64,000 bases of DNA from Entoloma clypeatum (GCA_963565915.1 OY751492.1:2294001-2358000), one strand, 5' to 3'; positions 22,970-34,770 are shown, counted from the first letter of the stretch. Notes: a model not told the origin generated them from the sequence alone. Translations and numbers: made by a program.

Positions 22970-24665
22970 ACAGGGTGAAGTGGTTGATCGCGTTTCTTCG
23001 TGGGTTTCATCCTGCCAGATATGTTACACCATATGCCTCTGTTCTACTTCCCATTTTTCGACTCCCTTTCTGCTTTCCTTCGATTTCATTGCAGCTTTAC
23101 CTCTAATATATTGGTTCCGAGATTGTGTAGGTGTGCGATCCTGATCTCAACTTTGCCACTATATCATTTATGGTCTATACCAACGAACTTTCCTCGTTGA
23201 TCCCATGTCCCCCGATACTATTCCTTTCACGAAACCCCCGAAACTGTCCAACCGCGTCCTCAGCCTGATTCGCATTGACTCAACGTGGAGTACCTCCAAG
23301 GATTCCAAGCCAAGCCACCTGAATGAGCCGATGAATGGCAGATCTATGTGACAAATGCTTCTGTTACTGTGAGTTGAAAATACGTTGGGATGTGCGAATC
23401 TTTAACCTCTCGCTCCATGCCCAAAGTTCAAGCGATCTCGTAGCTGCATTGCGACGAACTTCAAAGCACTGGATAGGCTCCCCGATGATATTGACCTACG
23501 AATTGGATTGAGGACAGAATGGCACATATATGGAACACACTGTTATCGACCCGAGAAAGCAACATGTACCACGCTTGACGCGGGATGGACCAAACCAAGT
23601 AGTTCAGGTGAACAAACCAACCGGCGGCATCGGGAGGGGGGCGGGGGTCGAGATGACGCTGAGATACTTGCGCTGTGCTTTTGCATCCAATGCGACTTCC
23701 AGTGAAGAGCATACCCCCCCTTTTTCTGGGCTCGGTGTCTGGTGAAAGCGGGCGGACCTAGTATCCGTCAAAACCTTCTAAGGACAAGTCAGAACAAGAA
23801 TTACATAGGTCCTCGTTCAAGAGACTATACCTGGTTTCTAGTGTGTTAGGGTATCGAACCTTGACACGGACATGAGACTAAAAGCCCCCAGTAAATCTCC
23901 GCAATTAGCAATTAGCAAAGGACAAGTTGTTTGCGAGAACCTTTTGACATATTCAAAGTGGATGGGGGGACGAGGCCAAGTCGGGGACGGCGAGGTCGAT
24001 ATTTGTGGTCATAGCGTGAGAGCAATGTGAACGTCCGTGTACAGAGAAAACAGGATCGAAGTGTCGTGGGTGCCAGGGCGGAAGGAGCCGCATCAAGGAC
24101 AGATACTTCGACTGAGTGGCAGATTCAAGATAGCAGCTGAGCTCGTGAAAGAGGATGGGAAATTGTTGCTGCCAGGGGCCGGTGACGTTGTCAATTCGGA
24201 GACGACGGAAGGTACATATGAAATGCAAACCAGTTGTCCGATGTTTTACCGTTGGAGAGCAGCTTGTTGGGGTTGTTGGGGTCGTTATTGGCGATGCGGT
24301 GGTTCTCTGCAGAGGTACGTGGAACGGGATATTTTCGCATGCACCGTAACATGGTACTACTCGTCAGAAAACTAGAAAGGAAATGAAGGGAGTGAAAAGC
24401 CACCGTACGCCTGGAGGCCTCTATCCGAATCTTGATACATTCTATAATCCAACTTCACCAAGAGATCAATTCCTGTCTTCACTGGAATGACCTGGGCTCT
24501 TTGGTCACCAGCACAAGGCCTCGGACGGTTCGAAATTGGTTCGAAGATGCTTCTGTGGACTTGGTATTCTTGATGAGGGGCTGAAGGACCCAGAGCTCGT
24601 CAAGGACCACTTTTAAGGATGAAGGAGCTGCTAGTGGTGGCGGAGGGCTAAGCCGCAGTGATGAA
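22970..24665. repeat. 3' flank of the bHLH gene, copy 2 of the direct duplication
   Basis: It begins ACAGGGTGAAGTGG, corresponding to the last codons and stop region of the bHLH gene, and runs parallel to 19585-21065. It carries about 200-250 bp of extra sequence near 23675-23925 that is absent from copy 1. Nothing in it looks like a maintained reading frame. Confidence 0.7.
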
Positions 24666-24759
24666 CGAACATCACAGACAGTCACAAGAAACTCCGAGTC
24701 GCTGTTCGAGTCTTCTTCATACAGTAACACTCACCGTTTGAGTCTTCATACCACTCGCA

Positions 24760-25973
24760 ATGTCGAAATTCACCTCTCCCAATCCTCTTGTCATCATATT
24801 TGGCTCCTTGGCGGATACAAATGAAGACGGACACCTACCGCTAAACCATCTGGCACTGTGCAATGACTCTGCAATCAAGTTAGCTCTATCAATGAAGAAG
24901 GCCACCAACATTGTTAGAAAGGCTCATAGAATGGTATCCAATAACCCAATGCATGTATACTTCATCTGAGAACCAAATACAATCAAACTTGTGGAATTAC
25001 AGGCTAGACATTCAAACCTACCAAGATTTTTTGCGTCCCTGGGTGCCTCGGGGCATTATCGGAGGGTCCGACGAATCAGTCTTACAGTATAGCTTTCCCA
25101 CCTATGGCACCAACAGGCATATGGTTCGGATGATGGATTGCATTGGTGACTGTCTTGTCTTGGACTTTGCTTCCTCTTCCTCTACTCATGCCTTTGTTCA
25201 AGACATTCTGGCCACAAACTGCTATGGAGATATCTGCCGCCGCTTAAATGCTCTTCATCCTGGACAAAAGGTGTTGCCACATCATCCTTTCTATCATGTA
25301 TTGTGGCTGATTATTCACAGTTGCCACTCCATTTGGCTGGTACAGAGAATGGAATACTCCTGGTGCGCATATCAGAAGAGATTTTGAAAGTAGACCCCTT
25401 GAGACAATCATTGCCCAGATGTTCTTCATCATCAATTTTCTTGCCAAATATGGGACATCTTTTGATCTTGGCATAGAACATTCGATTCAGGCATTCAAGA
25501 ATACGTTTGCTGATGCCCTTCCAAAGAAAACCCAAGATATAGGTGGCGAATGGCCAGTTGTTCCTGAGAATATAGATTTAAAGTGAGCAGAGTTCAGCCA
25601 GTATCACATCACATTTGACTTCCACCCCAGATCCATTATTTTTGTGGAACCATGGTTGCCACTTCCCACCAGGCTTTTATCATTTGTCAATTACCCATGC
25701 AGACCCCCTTACTACGGCATCCACCCCCGCAAACCCATCCATATAAAGCACCCAAAGTCACTATTGGTCCACATTACAGACGAAAAAATCAATAGAGACT
25801 ATCGAGAAGAGATCTGTATATCTGGTGACAACCTAGAGACACTGTCAGTCCCCAATGTAAGCTCTATTATGTTTTGTTCCTTTATGGCAGTCCTTGACAT
25901 TCTGGCACTGTCAGATATGTGATCCTACATTCGAATCTGGCATTGTAAAGTTCTTGCAAGATGTCTATGCTTG
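24760..25973 (+). CDS. Unrecognised multi-exon gene, structure partly uncertain
   Basis: A chain of plus-strand open segments joined by good GT-AG introns. The start at 24760 gives MSKFTSPNPLVIIFGSLAD; a middle part includes YQDFLRPWVPRGIIGGSDES. After an intron ending at TTCACAG (about 25320) comes ATPFGWYREWNTPGAHIRRD, then ETIIAQMFFIINFLAKYGTS. An intron at 25584-25630 joins IDLK to SIIFVEPWLPLPTRLLSF, followed by YREEICISGDNLETLSVPN. A final intron ending in TGTCAG just before 25916 gives ICDPTFESGIVKFLQDVYA and a TGA. Phase and boundaries between about 24930 and 25330 are ambiguous: two frames look equally plausible, so a frameshift is possible. I do not recognise any domain. It lies between the duplicated flank and the kelch gene. 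Confidence 0.45.
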
Positions 25974-26145
25974 ATTGTGGTAAACATTGGTACATGTTTT
26001 CTGTAACGGCAGTGTAGACTGTGCCGAGTACATCTCTGCCTCCATGTTATTGTGATGCACTTGAATCGATTTTTTCTGCCTTGCGTACGGCCGACTGCAG
26101 TTGCGAAGTAAATATATTGATGACCAAGGTTGTCCTCACGACACA

Positions 26146-27745
26146 ATGAGCATCTCGCGCAGGCTCAGCGATGTACCCGAGGAAGGGTCGTTCAATCCAT
26201 ACCCAGGCAACTCACCGTATGCGAACCCCACGAGTTCCGCCGCGTCCTCAACCAACACCCTTGGCATTCCCCACCACTCCTCGCGCTCAAGCGCAGGTTC
26301 AAAGAGGACACCAAGCCTGCGAACCGTTGGCCAACCATCCTCCTCGAATCCCTCACCGACATCAGCATCGGCTGCCCCACCATCGCCTGTTGCATCAACA
26401 GCAGAAGGCGACAACGTTTCGCTGGGCCCTGTCAAGCGCAAGTCCTCGTCCAATTCCACAAGAGAGCGCGACCCCTCGTCCCGCTCGCGGAGAAACCCCC
26501 ATTCGGGCCAACACCGTGATCGATACAGAGCTGTTCCTGCCTTGCCGCATGATAAAGACGCAGACGTCGCGCCAAGTACAGGAATGTACTGGAGCCGTGC
26601 GCCTGTGCACGGCCACATCCCGCCTCGGCCTATGCGCGCACACACGGTGACACTCGTGGATTCGATTGCGTGGGTGCTGGGTGGATGGGACGATCGGGAG
26701 CATACGAAGGGTCTCAAGACAATATATTGCTTTGACACCGGTACGTATCCATCCACCCTATCAGATTCTCCTTCTTCCATAATCTCATATATCATGCAGA
26801 AACCATGCAATGGACAACACGCGACACAATAGGCGAGGTTCCTCCACCATCTCGCGCGCATACCGCCACCCTGCTCGACCGGAAAATCATCATCTTCGGC
26901 GGGGGTGTCGATGAGTCCTACTACAACACCGTTGCCATCCTAGACACTACCACGCGTCATTGGTCGCGCCCTCCCATCTCTGGGACGCCGCCTGCCCCCA
27001 GGCGATCACACTCTGCCGTCTTGTACGGCCAGAAAATCCTCATTTTCGGTGGCGGTACAGGGGTGACGGCGTTGAACGACGTCTGGGCGCTGGATGTGTC
27101 GCAGCCGCATCGTCTGAAGTGGGAAGAAATCAAGACGAAGGGTGTCGCGCCAAAATGCAGGGGGTACCATACGGCGAATTTAGTGGGGCATGTGATGATT
27201 GTGATCGGCGGCAGCGATGGGATTGCACTGTTCGATGATGTCTGGCTGCTTAATCTTGGTATGTGTGACTATTCGCCCGCCGTCAAAAACGTGTTTTTTG
27301 AACATTCGGATAGAAACGCGCGAATGGAAGGAAGTCAGAGTTGATCCCGACCTGGCCTGCCGACGCATCGCACACTGTGCAGCACAAGTCGGCTCGTTCC
27401 TCTTCATTACAGGCGGCTTCGATCACTCGAATTATTGTTCTGAACTCATCCCTTTCAATTTGAGTGCGTCCTATCCCTCCTTTCCAAAAATCATGAATTG
27501 TGATATGCACCACCTCAACAGTATCCCTCCAGTTTGAAAAGCGTTCAACGTACGGCAAACACCCTTCCAGTCGCGGATACCATGCCACGATTTTGGCTGA
27601 TAGCCGTCTCTTCATGTTTGGAGGCTACGATGGGGCTATGGCATATGATGAGGTGTGGACTTTAGACCTTGCAGCTGGAGCATATCTGCCGCAAGTCACA
27701 AGTTTCAATATCAACCTCGATGGTGGCAACCTTATCGAACGATGA
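26146..27745 (+). CDS. Kelch-repeat beta-propeller protein
   Basis: Start ATG 26146 (MSISRRLSDVPEEGSF). A Ser/Pro/Arg-rich disordered N-terminus of ~150 residues is followed by six kelch units, each with the GG pair and the downstream Tyr/Trp: AHTVTLVDSIAWVLGGWDD; AHTATLLDRKIIIFGGG; SHSAVLYGQKILIFGGG; YHTANLVGHVMIVIGGSDG; AHCAAQVGSFLFITGGFDH; YHATILADSRLFMFGGYDG. The first intron starts at 26741 (GTACGT) and ends at 26799; others split the propeller near 27260-27314 and 27460-27530. The stop is at 27743-27745 after NLDGGNLIER. Six blades make a closed propeller, a protein-protein interaction scaffold. Fungal relatives include Tea1/Kel1-type polarity proteins, but this one (~470 aa) lacks their long C-terminal coiled coil, so the role is open. 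Confidence 0.82.
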
Positions 27746-28062
27746 TCAATGATTTCCTTTTGCTTCTACATACATTATATTCTTGCTGAGAGCTCATGCT
27801 CTGCGAAGTTCGCAAAGCTAATCTCTCCCTCAACCAAACATATATGTGTGTGTGGGCCAAAGATACCCTTGAGTGGTCTGCTGCGAACAGACAAAGTGTT
27901 CATATGCATTGCCCTCCTTCCCGCTTAGTATAGGGGTCAGATTCTTGAGGGAGCCCGAGACGGTCGTAATCTACATGAGTTGGGACGTGCTGATCATTGA
28001 GGGTATATTTTTTCTGGAATGCGAAAACCAGTGTGAGTGTACAAGTCGGGGCGAGATCTTGA

Positions 28063-28736
28063 TCAGCTGCACTGAACACGCACCATCTGGATGCCTATCC
28101 TCTCATATCCACATTTCTCGTAAAATGCTGCACTCAAGGTGCAACGATCGTCAAATCATACCGCATACAAACGCACAAAAAACGCACCTATATTTTTCTC
28201 CCTGCAATCCAAGATGGTCTTATACGCCCCAAGCTTCTCACTCAATGCGGTTAGTGCCTGCACGATCGCAAGCCCCAGCCTCTTGCCCTGATGTTTCTCC
28301 TCAACGACGATGTCCTCCATGTGTCCTGCAAAGCCCATCCCCCGCTGAAACTTGAGCTCGAGCAGCAGGGTTCCGACCCCAGCAATCTGATCGGTCGACT
28401 TGTCTATGACCACCAGGATATAGTACTGTCCTCGACCACGAGCGCGCAAAGTCTCAAAGTGGGTGGACCAGGCAGCTGGACCAAGATCAGGAGAGGAGGT
28501 AAGGGTTGAGAGGACGTGGAGGTGACCGCGAGCATGATCGGTGGATGCCAGAGGGCGTATCTAATTCATTGGGTGTGTGTCGAGGGTCAGCTTGAATCTT
28601 GGTTGGACAAGATGAATCTCTGACGCACATGGAAGTCCGGGTGAAGAGAATTTCTCACTTCTGGGGAAATAAGGTCCTCAGAAAAGAGGAGGTCGAGTTC
28701 GTCGTCTGGGGTAAATCGAGTAGAGGTTACCGCCAT
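28063..28736 (-). CDS. GNA1: Glucosamine-6-phosphate N-acetyltransferase
   Basis: GNAT-fold enzyme that acetylates glucosamine-6-phosphate with acetyl-CoA in UDP-GlcNAc (chitin, GPI, N-glycan) synthesis; cytosolic. Three exons on the minus strand: 28736-28629, 28560-28188, 28127-28063; 546 nt, 181 aa. Splicing gives PDFH|IRPLASTDHARGHLHVL, then ILVVIDKSTDQIAGVGTLLL, GFAGHMEDIVVEEKHQGKRL with the CoA-binding Q-G-K-R-L-G loop, TILDCREKNI|AFYEKCGYE and a short tail ending MVRVQCS. The order and the EDIVV, RxxGxG-like and FYEKCGY motifs are diagnostic, and the length matches fungal Gna1 (~160-190 aa). The gene is adjacent to and collinear with nitrilase copy B upstream on the same strand; its 5' end was copied into the duplication at 22905. 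Confidence 0.9.
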
Positions 28737-30325
28737 TATGTTTTGATGGGAATAGACTATCTTGGTCAAACGCCCTAGTTTACATGAACCATTGATTGAT
28801 CGAAGGCTCTGGCCTCTCTGAAGTAAAACAATAAAGTAGAGGACTGCGAGAGCACCAATAATGGTAGCTTTGACAAGGCGTTTCGTGGACGAATAAGGAT
28901 GGTGTGTATAATTAACAGACGACGGTCATGAAATACAACGCAAAGGTCGTCAGTCAAGTTTACCGCCACAGTTCAAAGTTCAAAGTTACGTCGGAATGTT
29001 GACTTTCAGTTGGAATACTAGAAACTTGGTGAAGAAGTGGATGGTTTTAACAGCTTACTATCATCTCGAGAGTAGTGCCCACATACGTCCATGTCAAATT
29101 TCCCTCTCGCTATATCGTCGAGATGCAGTTCGGCCGACAGAATGCCCTCACTGCCACGCAACGGTCCAGCAAGGATCTTCCCCAGAGGGCTGATGATAAC
29201 ACTGCCTCCCGCAATCATCACGTTGTGTGGATCGCGTTCCACATTGGACGGAAAAGGGTGGTCATCCGGGTAGTCCTTCTCCTGCGGAGAAGTCAATGAT
29301 GTAGGGTGGAATGCTATTTGATAATCACCTGCGCAAATGGACATGCAGCGAGAACAAAACAGCGGCCTTCGAGAGCTATGTGCTGCATAGTGCTTTGCCA
29401 TTCTGGGCGCGAGTCCACTGTTGGGGCACAGTGGAGCTGTGTACCCTGACTGTAGTAGAAAGTACGCACTACAAGTATCAGAATAGATATGCTTTCCAGA
29501 GAAGAAGACGCTCACACAAAGGCATATAGTTTTCCCTACATTTGAGCGAGGCTTGATACAGATAAATCCAAGTTGAGTATGCACTGGCACCCACCAACAT
29601 ATTGCTGCTGATATTTTGGTATTCAAGGGCTTATCGGCCGTCCCAAAGTCCTTGTCAATAACAGGAAGCGTGGAGCCATTGCCTTGGCCCCAGATGAGCC
29701 TCTCCGTTCCAGTGGGCATGAGCTTTCGGTGTTTTCCGATGTAGCCCTTCATTGGGTCGACGAATACGACGGTACAGTAGAGTGTGCCGCCCCCACGTTC
29801 AATAACACCGACGACCAGGAACACACCAGTGTCTCGACTCACATCTTCTATCCGTGTGATGGCAGGGGATGGAATGTCGATTGCGGCATTGCAATATCTC
29901 GCGAATTCGTCGCGCCCTGTTTCACTGCGTTCTCCGACGACTGCACCGAACGTGGAGTGCTTGGGATAACCGCCGATACTACATATGCATTGATGAGAAT
30001 CAACTCGAACGGGTGAGAACTGAAAATGCCACTTGCAACGCTTCTGGGAATACGCATAGCTGAGATTTATCTCGGTTGTGGGCCAGGCGAGTCAAAAACT
30101 CGAGTTTGGAGAGGGTATCGTCAAGAGAGTATTTTGCTGTGCACGCTTGCACGACTGATGCACGAATCAACCGGACCATGGTGGTCGAGGTGTGCTAAAG
30201 TATTGAGAAGCCGTCTGAACTTGACAAGACTCGTCATTCACGTCGGAATCAAGAGTAAACCACGGACTCAGCTTTGAAATGAAAGTCACCCGGCCCATTG
30301 CAGCGTAGACTTCATTCGCGAAGGT
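28670..30325 (-). repeat. Inverted segmental duplication, copy B (likely the original locus)
   Basis: The mirror image of 21296-22969. It continues without a break into the full GNA1 gene, whereas copy A stops 65 bp inside GNA1. This copy therefore has the undisturbed neighbourhood and is probably the source. The right end is at CTTCATTCGCGAAGG. Confidence 0.85.
28986..30179 (-). CDS. Nitrilase, copy B
   Basis: Start at 30179 (MVRLIRASVVQACTAKYS), stop at 28986-28988, with the same six-exon layout as copy A on the opposite strand. The Glu/Lys/Cys triad blocks (CVFPEA, HRKLMPT, CWENYMPL) are unchanged. Differences from copy A that I can see are Leu for Ser at residue 4, Lys for Arg before SQLC, several silent or intronic substitutions and small indels in the last intron. 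The ORF appears intact. It lies upstream of GNA1 on the same strand, a neighbourhood shared by the truncated copy A, so this is probably the parental gene. Enzymatic role as for copy A; the natural nitrile is unknown. Confidence 0.87.
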
Positions 30326-30673
30326 TGGGAAGTCGCTCCTTTGTACATGCTTTGAGCATGTTGTCCTTCAAAGCCACATCCTCGTTTCAAAAATGAAGTT
30401 CTATAACTCATCAAACGACATACTACATTCTCCATGATACAAATAATTTACAGGATTTCAACAAGGTTTCTTTGTGTACAGAAAGGCGGCTGAGAATAGT
30501 CGGTGTTAGGCTGAGTGTTGAGGCAAAGAAAGAGAACGATGCAGGGCACGATGCTTCGAACAGTGCAAATGAGAAGTTGCTTGAGGCTAGTCGATTTTTT
30601 CTGGGATATTCGAAATGCAGGGTATCAAGCCAACTGAACACGAGTAGATGCCAAGGGATAGGCAGAACGGATT

Positions 30674-31528
30674 CTAGAACAATGACCTTAGCCTCGTGAG
30701 GATGTCGTAGTCGGCTTCCTGTTCATTAGAGTTTTCCGATGGGCGGCAAGACCAATGGAATATCGCGCCGGTGGTGTCGCGATTTCGCCATCGTAAGAGA
30801 TGCAGAAGTTGATGGTACCAATGGGTTGGCGGGATTGCCCATTTTTCGACGTCTTCGATAAGTGTTTCTTCATTCCACTGCAATCCTCCTGGGAAGCGCT
30901 GGAGCTTCGAGAACATGTAGGTGAGCACAGGAAGAGCATCTAGAGAGGGACCCCAAGCGTCCCTGTGGACACCCTTGAACCACATCTTTCCATAATGTAA
31001 GATGATTGTTCATCATATTATAAGAATGCGCACTGCACCTGTGAGAACTGCCCACCATCTGTTGGAGGTTTTAGAATGGTCGGAGCAAAAAGCCACCTGC
31101 TTTCGTCACGCATTAGTATGACAATGGTTTTTTGCATTACATTCGCAGCTATGTTGCAATCATGCAGACACCATTGGGAGGGGATCGGCGAAAGACCAAT
31201 GATCCCCTTCAAGAAGGATATGAAACCTACGGTTGCAACTGGGTCATACAGATGTACATGGATCACGGGCAAGGTCCTTGTTGACTGTTCTCCGGGTCTC
31301 TGTTTCGTCGTAAGTAATTGCCTTGTCTGCATCAAAATGGAAATGACTAAAATAGCATACATTGTGCAGTTGCTGGAGTTTGTTGATATGATGTGCAAGC
31401 TGCACAACCTCAGTAAGCTTGGAAACTATGAGAATAGTGATCTTTCGCACCAAGTTCCCAAGGAACCCCCCCTCGAGAACAACGACCTGTGTCAAAGTTT
31501 CCATCGACAACGCTGTTGAACATTTCAT
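30674..31528 (-). CDS. Unrecognised gene or decayed gene, minus strand
   Basis: Three open blocks follow one another on the minus strand: MKCSTALSMETLTQVVVLEG from 31528; VIHVHLYDPVATVGFISFLK and ESRWLFAPTILKPPTDGGQF to about 31020; and WFKGVHRDAWGPSLDALPVL with WAIPPTHWYHQLLHLLRWRN down to a stop at 30674. The blocks have protein-like composition (Trp, Pro, His rich). The change of frame between the second and third block near 30985-31020 has no obvious intron and may be a frameshift. I recognise no domain. It lies between the nitrilase duplication and the transposon nest. Confidence 0.4.
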
Positions 31529-31853
31529 CGCGCCAAGTGATTCACGGTCACGTTTACATACTTACATAACATTTATGGAGGAGATTATAAATTATACTAT
31601 CAATGACCAGGTATTTGAAACATTTTCAGTGGCAAACATATTTCTCCACGAGAACCTTACCAATTTCCTCCGGGATTGTTCGGGATCGCTTGTAATTTGT
31701 CTCTTCTATAATCCTGCAACCTTATTTTGGGAAGAAATATTGTGCTCATGTTGTCAGAGGCTTCCCGGTGAGGGGGAGTCGAAAATTCGAGGTATTTGAA
31801 ACAATCGTCACAGTATTGTCACGGTCATATTTTAGTCTCCACAAGCATTTGAC
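31529..31853. other. Short AT-rich interval without a recognised feature
   Basis: I see nothing supported between the unrecognised minus-strand gene and the start of repeat R. Confidence 0.3.
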
Positions 31854-32768
31854 CACCTGATCTTCCCACAACTTAAGCCAAATATGCCTCGTTGATCCGG
31901 TGCCTCAACAAGGCAAAACTGCCTTGAAAGCACTAAATGCCCGACACCAGCATTATATGGCAACAGAACCTGGACTGCCCCCTTTTTGATTAGCGGCAGG
32001 GTCCATATTGATTGATGAAGATCAGCCGACAAACATGCCGGCTGACTAATAACAAACAACGCGTCGTCTCCATCAATTGGCCTCATTGACCACAAAATCA
32101 TGTATCTCGGGCCATCCAATGGGTGGATTGCTTTCATATTTTGTATCCTCAATCTCAATTAAATAATACATTATATGCATTTTACAAAAGAGCAATGTTT
32201 ATTTCAACTCATGTAGGTATATATCCTGCAACTGCCAAAAAGTGAAAAAAGCGCACCTTATATTGCACTACAACCAGAAGGCCTATACCTAATATCTTTG
32301 TAGTCCTTATTTGAAACATAAATTAGGTGTGTCTTTTGTGAAAGGAATATGCCAGAAAATGTTTAGATGAACTGATCCAGCTATGTCTTCTGATTGCCCC
32401 AAAAATAATGATGCACACTTCATATCATCAGAACCGTGGAACCATTGCCTCTCATATTCTGCCACTGTAGATAATATATATAGAAGATGTATTTCACCGA
32501 AGGAATAAGTGAGAAAATGCCTAGATCTATTTCTAGAGGTATATGCTTTCAACCACCTGTATTTCCAAATATGCACCATATTCCAGCAAAGGCATGGAGA
32601 ATATCCCTCTGACCTTTTAGACCCTCTTAGATTTGAAGTATATGAGATAATATTGACCAAAGGAATAAGGTGGAGTATATATGTAGACTATTTTATAAGA
32701 ATTCTGTCCAGTCAAGTATTCTCCATCTACAATACACATCATGAAAGTGTTGGAAAGGGGCAAGAGAA
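31854..32768 (-). repeat. Repeat R, copy 1 (uninterrupted)
   Basis: Reverse complement of 47793-48605 plus 60913-61008. On the + strand it starts near CACCTGATCTTCCC and ends near GGGGCAAGAGAA. It is AT-rich and without a convincing gene, although a 117-codon frame is preserved in both copies. It represents the version without element D: the sequence equivalent to the D insertion point reads (on the minus strand) GCCATATAATGCTGGTG. Confidence 0.7.
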
Positions 32769-32902
32769 TAAGTGAGGAAATGCCTAGATCTTATTTCCAA
32801 ATATGCACCATATTCCAGCAAAGGCATGGAGAATATCCCTCTGACCTTTAGACCCTCTTAGATTTGAAGTATATAATATTGACCAAAGGAATGAGGATAA
32901 TG
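32503..32902. repeat. Local imperfect tandem duplication inside or next to repeat R
   Basis: The block starting GAATAAGTGAGAAAATGCC at about 32503 recurs at about 32765 as GAATAAGTGAGGAAATGCC, including CATATTCCAGCAAAGGCATG. The second unit lacks about 25-30 bp. The period is about 262 bp. Confidence 0.6.
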
Positions 32903-33071
32903 TCTGCAAACTACTTTATGAGTGTATGTCCTTACATATCCATCAGCGAACCTACATTTTACTCCTGGGAGCTCATATGAGCATCAACGAGCCAAAACGA
33001 GTGCATCTGAGTTGCGATCCGATGAGCCCCACAAGATTGGCCACCAACTCCCATGAGTAAAACTGTCAATT

Positions 33072-33604
33072 ATCACAGACTCCGACTGGGCGTCAGATGA
33101 AAACACGAGGAGGTCTACCACTGGCTTCTTCATATCACTGGCGTCTGGAGCAGTGACATGGGTATCATCGGCGCAAAAGACCATCGCCCTCTCTTCCACA
33201 GAAGCAGAGTATATGGCGCTATCAGACTGCAGTCGCGCAGCAACATGGCTGAGAAGCATGCTTGCCAAACTTGGAATGCAGATCGGATCAGTACCGATCT
33301 ACGGAGATAACAACGGCTCCGTCTTCATCGCATCCAACCCTGTAACTGAGAAGCGATCCAAGCACATTGACATGCGATTCCACTTTGTCAGAGAAAAAGT
33401 CTCCGAAGGGATAATTACGGTCGAATTCATTGAAGGAGTGAACAACCCTGCAGACCTTTTAACTAAGAATCTGGGAAAAATCCTCTTTTCCAAGTTTATC
33501 CCGTACTTCGGATTGATAAAAAACTAGGCGAAACAGAGTACCTATATATATATATGTGGGAAAAAGTAAGATGTATTTAGAAGTATGTACTAAATATGGG
33601 GGGG
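33072..33604 (+). mobile_element. Copia fragment A: 3' end of pol (RNase H) and polypurine tract
   Basis: From CACAGACTCCGACTGGGC to the stop at 33525-33527 the plus strand matches the last ~165 codons of the full copia element at 50991-52664 (SSTEAEYMALSDC, HIDMRFHFVREKVSEG, NNPADLLTKNLGK), with a few substitutions. The upstream polymerase, integrase and gag are missing, so this is a 5'-truncated remnant. A G-run polypurine tract (about 33598-33604) precedes the LTR at 33605. Confidence 0.85.
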
Positions 33605-33818
33605 TGTTGAAACTTTTCCCATCACGTAGATTAGATTAGATTAGATTACATCACGTGACCTTTACATATCTTCATTACATACTTGTTTGGTTGGTACAAA
33701 CAGTAGTACGGTATATAAGACCAGGAAACTGTCAATATCAACAAGTTGTCTCTTGACTCTTAACCAGCTCCATCGCTCTCACCAGCCTCAACCGCTCTCA
33801 CTAGCCTTACCCCCTCCA
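33605..33818 (+). repeat. Copia LTR (fragment A), left part, split by element B
   Basis: It begins TGTTGAAACTTTTCCC and matches the LTRs at 50605 and 56072 in reverse complement. It contains (ATTAG)n and a TATA-like GGTATATAAG. It is interrupted after CTCCA (33814-33818) by element B and resumes at 47084-47179. Confidence 0.88.
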
Positions 33819-34214
33819 TGTTGAGAATACATTCTAGACAGATGTCTCAACAGTCAATCACATGTCTATAGACATGAGTATTCCCATATGGAGTTACATA
33901 TGGAAGTGTTCTAGACTTAGAACAATCTAGACTCGCTCTAGATCCCTGACTCATTAGATATGTGTCAGACGTGCATAACATATGTCATGTTATGTCACAT
34001 CATGTGCTTGTCACACTATATGACTATAAGTCACATATTACCATATATGTGAGTTTATAGTTCTGCGACAGAACTCAGTTTGTACTTGTTTGTACATGGT
34101 CTGTGCGCATCCTTGTAGGTATAAATACTTGATGTATCTGTATCTACAATAACAGGACTTTTACGAAGTACCTTCATCACTCAAGCTCTCTCTTCTTACC
34201 TCCAATGTGAGTAC
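33819..34214 (+). repeat. Left LTR of element B, first part (interrupted by element C)
   Basis: TGTTGAGAATACATTCTAG to CCAATGTGAGTAC, identical in layout to 46641-47036. It continues at 41202-41243 (CTTACCCAGG to TGTTCAATA). The LTR ends TG...TA rather than TG...CA. Confidence 0.88.
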
Positions 34215-34770
34215 TGTTACACTTTTTCACCCTTTTCCTACGCACCCTCACACGATCCTTCAACCCTTGATTTCCCATCATCCCCGTTTCACTTAACTCC
34301 GACGACCCTGGGACATGTGTCCCCTCTACCAGCGCTATGACTCATACTGACTCGGACTATTCCCCTTTTAGATACATTTTCACTCGTTATCTCTGACTCA
34401 CGGCCTCGCGACCTTATCTCTGACTCTTATGCCACAACCCCTGAAAACACCTATCTAACCAATGGCTTATTTAGCTCCTGCGCAGCACCTACTTATTTAT
34501 AGCTATAGGATAACGTATATAAGACCTGTAACCTTAGAGTAGAGGTCTTCAGCTTGACCTAGGCAAACAACGCTTATTTGTCTACTACTTCGAACGCTCT
34601 CAAACTAAGTGCCTTGCGAGGACTTAGCTCTGCTTGACCCGAACCGAGTCGTCCTTCTGAGGAACTCGCTGATTGACCAAGTCGACCTATTGAGGGACTT
34701 GTTGTGGAACCAGTTCGAACCCACGTGATCCGATCTGTTGAACTTGTTGTTGTAGGCTATCGCCGTAACA
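34215..34770 (+). repeat. 5' LTR of element C
   Basis: TGTTACACTTTTTCACC to GCCGTAACA, TG...CA ends. It contains a TATA box TATATAA at 34516-34522. The expected transcript start is about 30 bases downstream, near 34547-34550. Confidence 0.95.
34516..34560 (+). promoter_or_regulatory. Core promoter and presumed transcript 5' end of element C
   Basis: TATATAA at 34516-34522 followed 33 bases later by TCAGCTTGACCT (34549-34560). This 12-mer is the exact complement of AGGTCAAGCTGA at 34773-34784, just inside the LTR, as expected if the transcript's own 5' end primes reverse transcription. Confidence 0.65.

Noticed and set aside
29018..30063. Plus-strand ORFs opposite nitrilase copy B, including an open frame at 29684-30016
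   Set aside because: They are antisense shadows of the nitrilase exons; the minus strand gives the complete spliced enzyme with catalytic triad.
33640..33665. (ATTAG)n run as a telomere-like repeat
   Set aside because: Only four to five units, present in every copy of this copia LTR, so it is an LTR microsatellite.
34690..34740. tRNA-like T-arm (GTTCGAACCC) in the LTR of element C
   Set aside because: No matching acceptor, D or anticodon arms around it; it is part of the LTR and is repeated in the 3' LTR.
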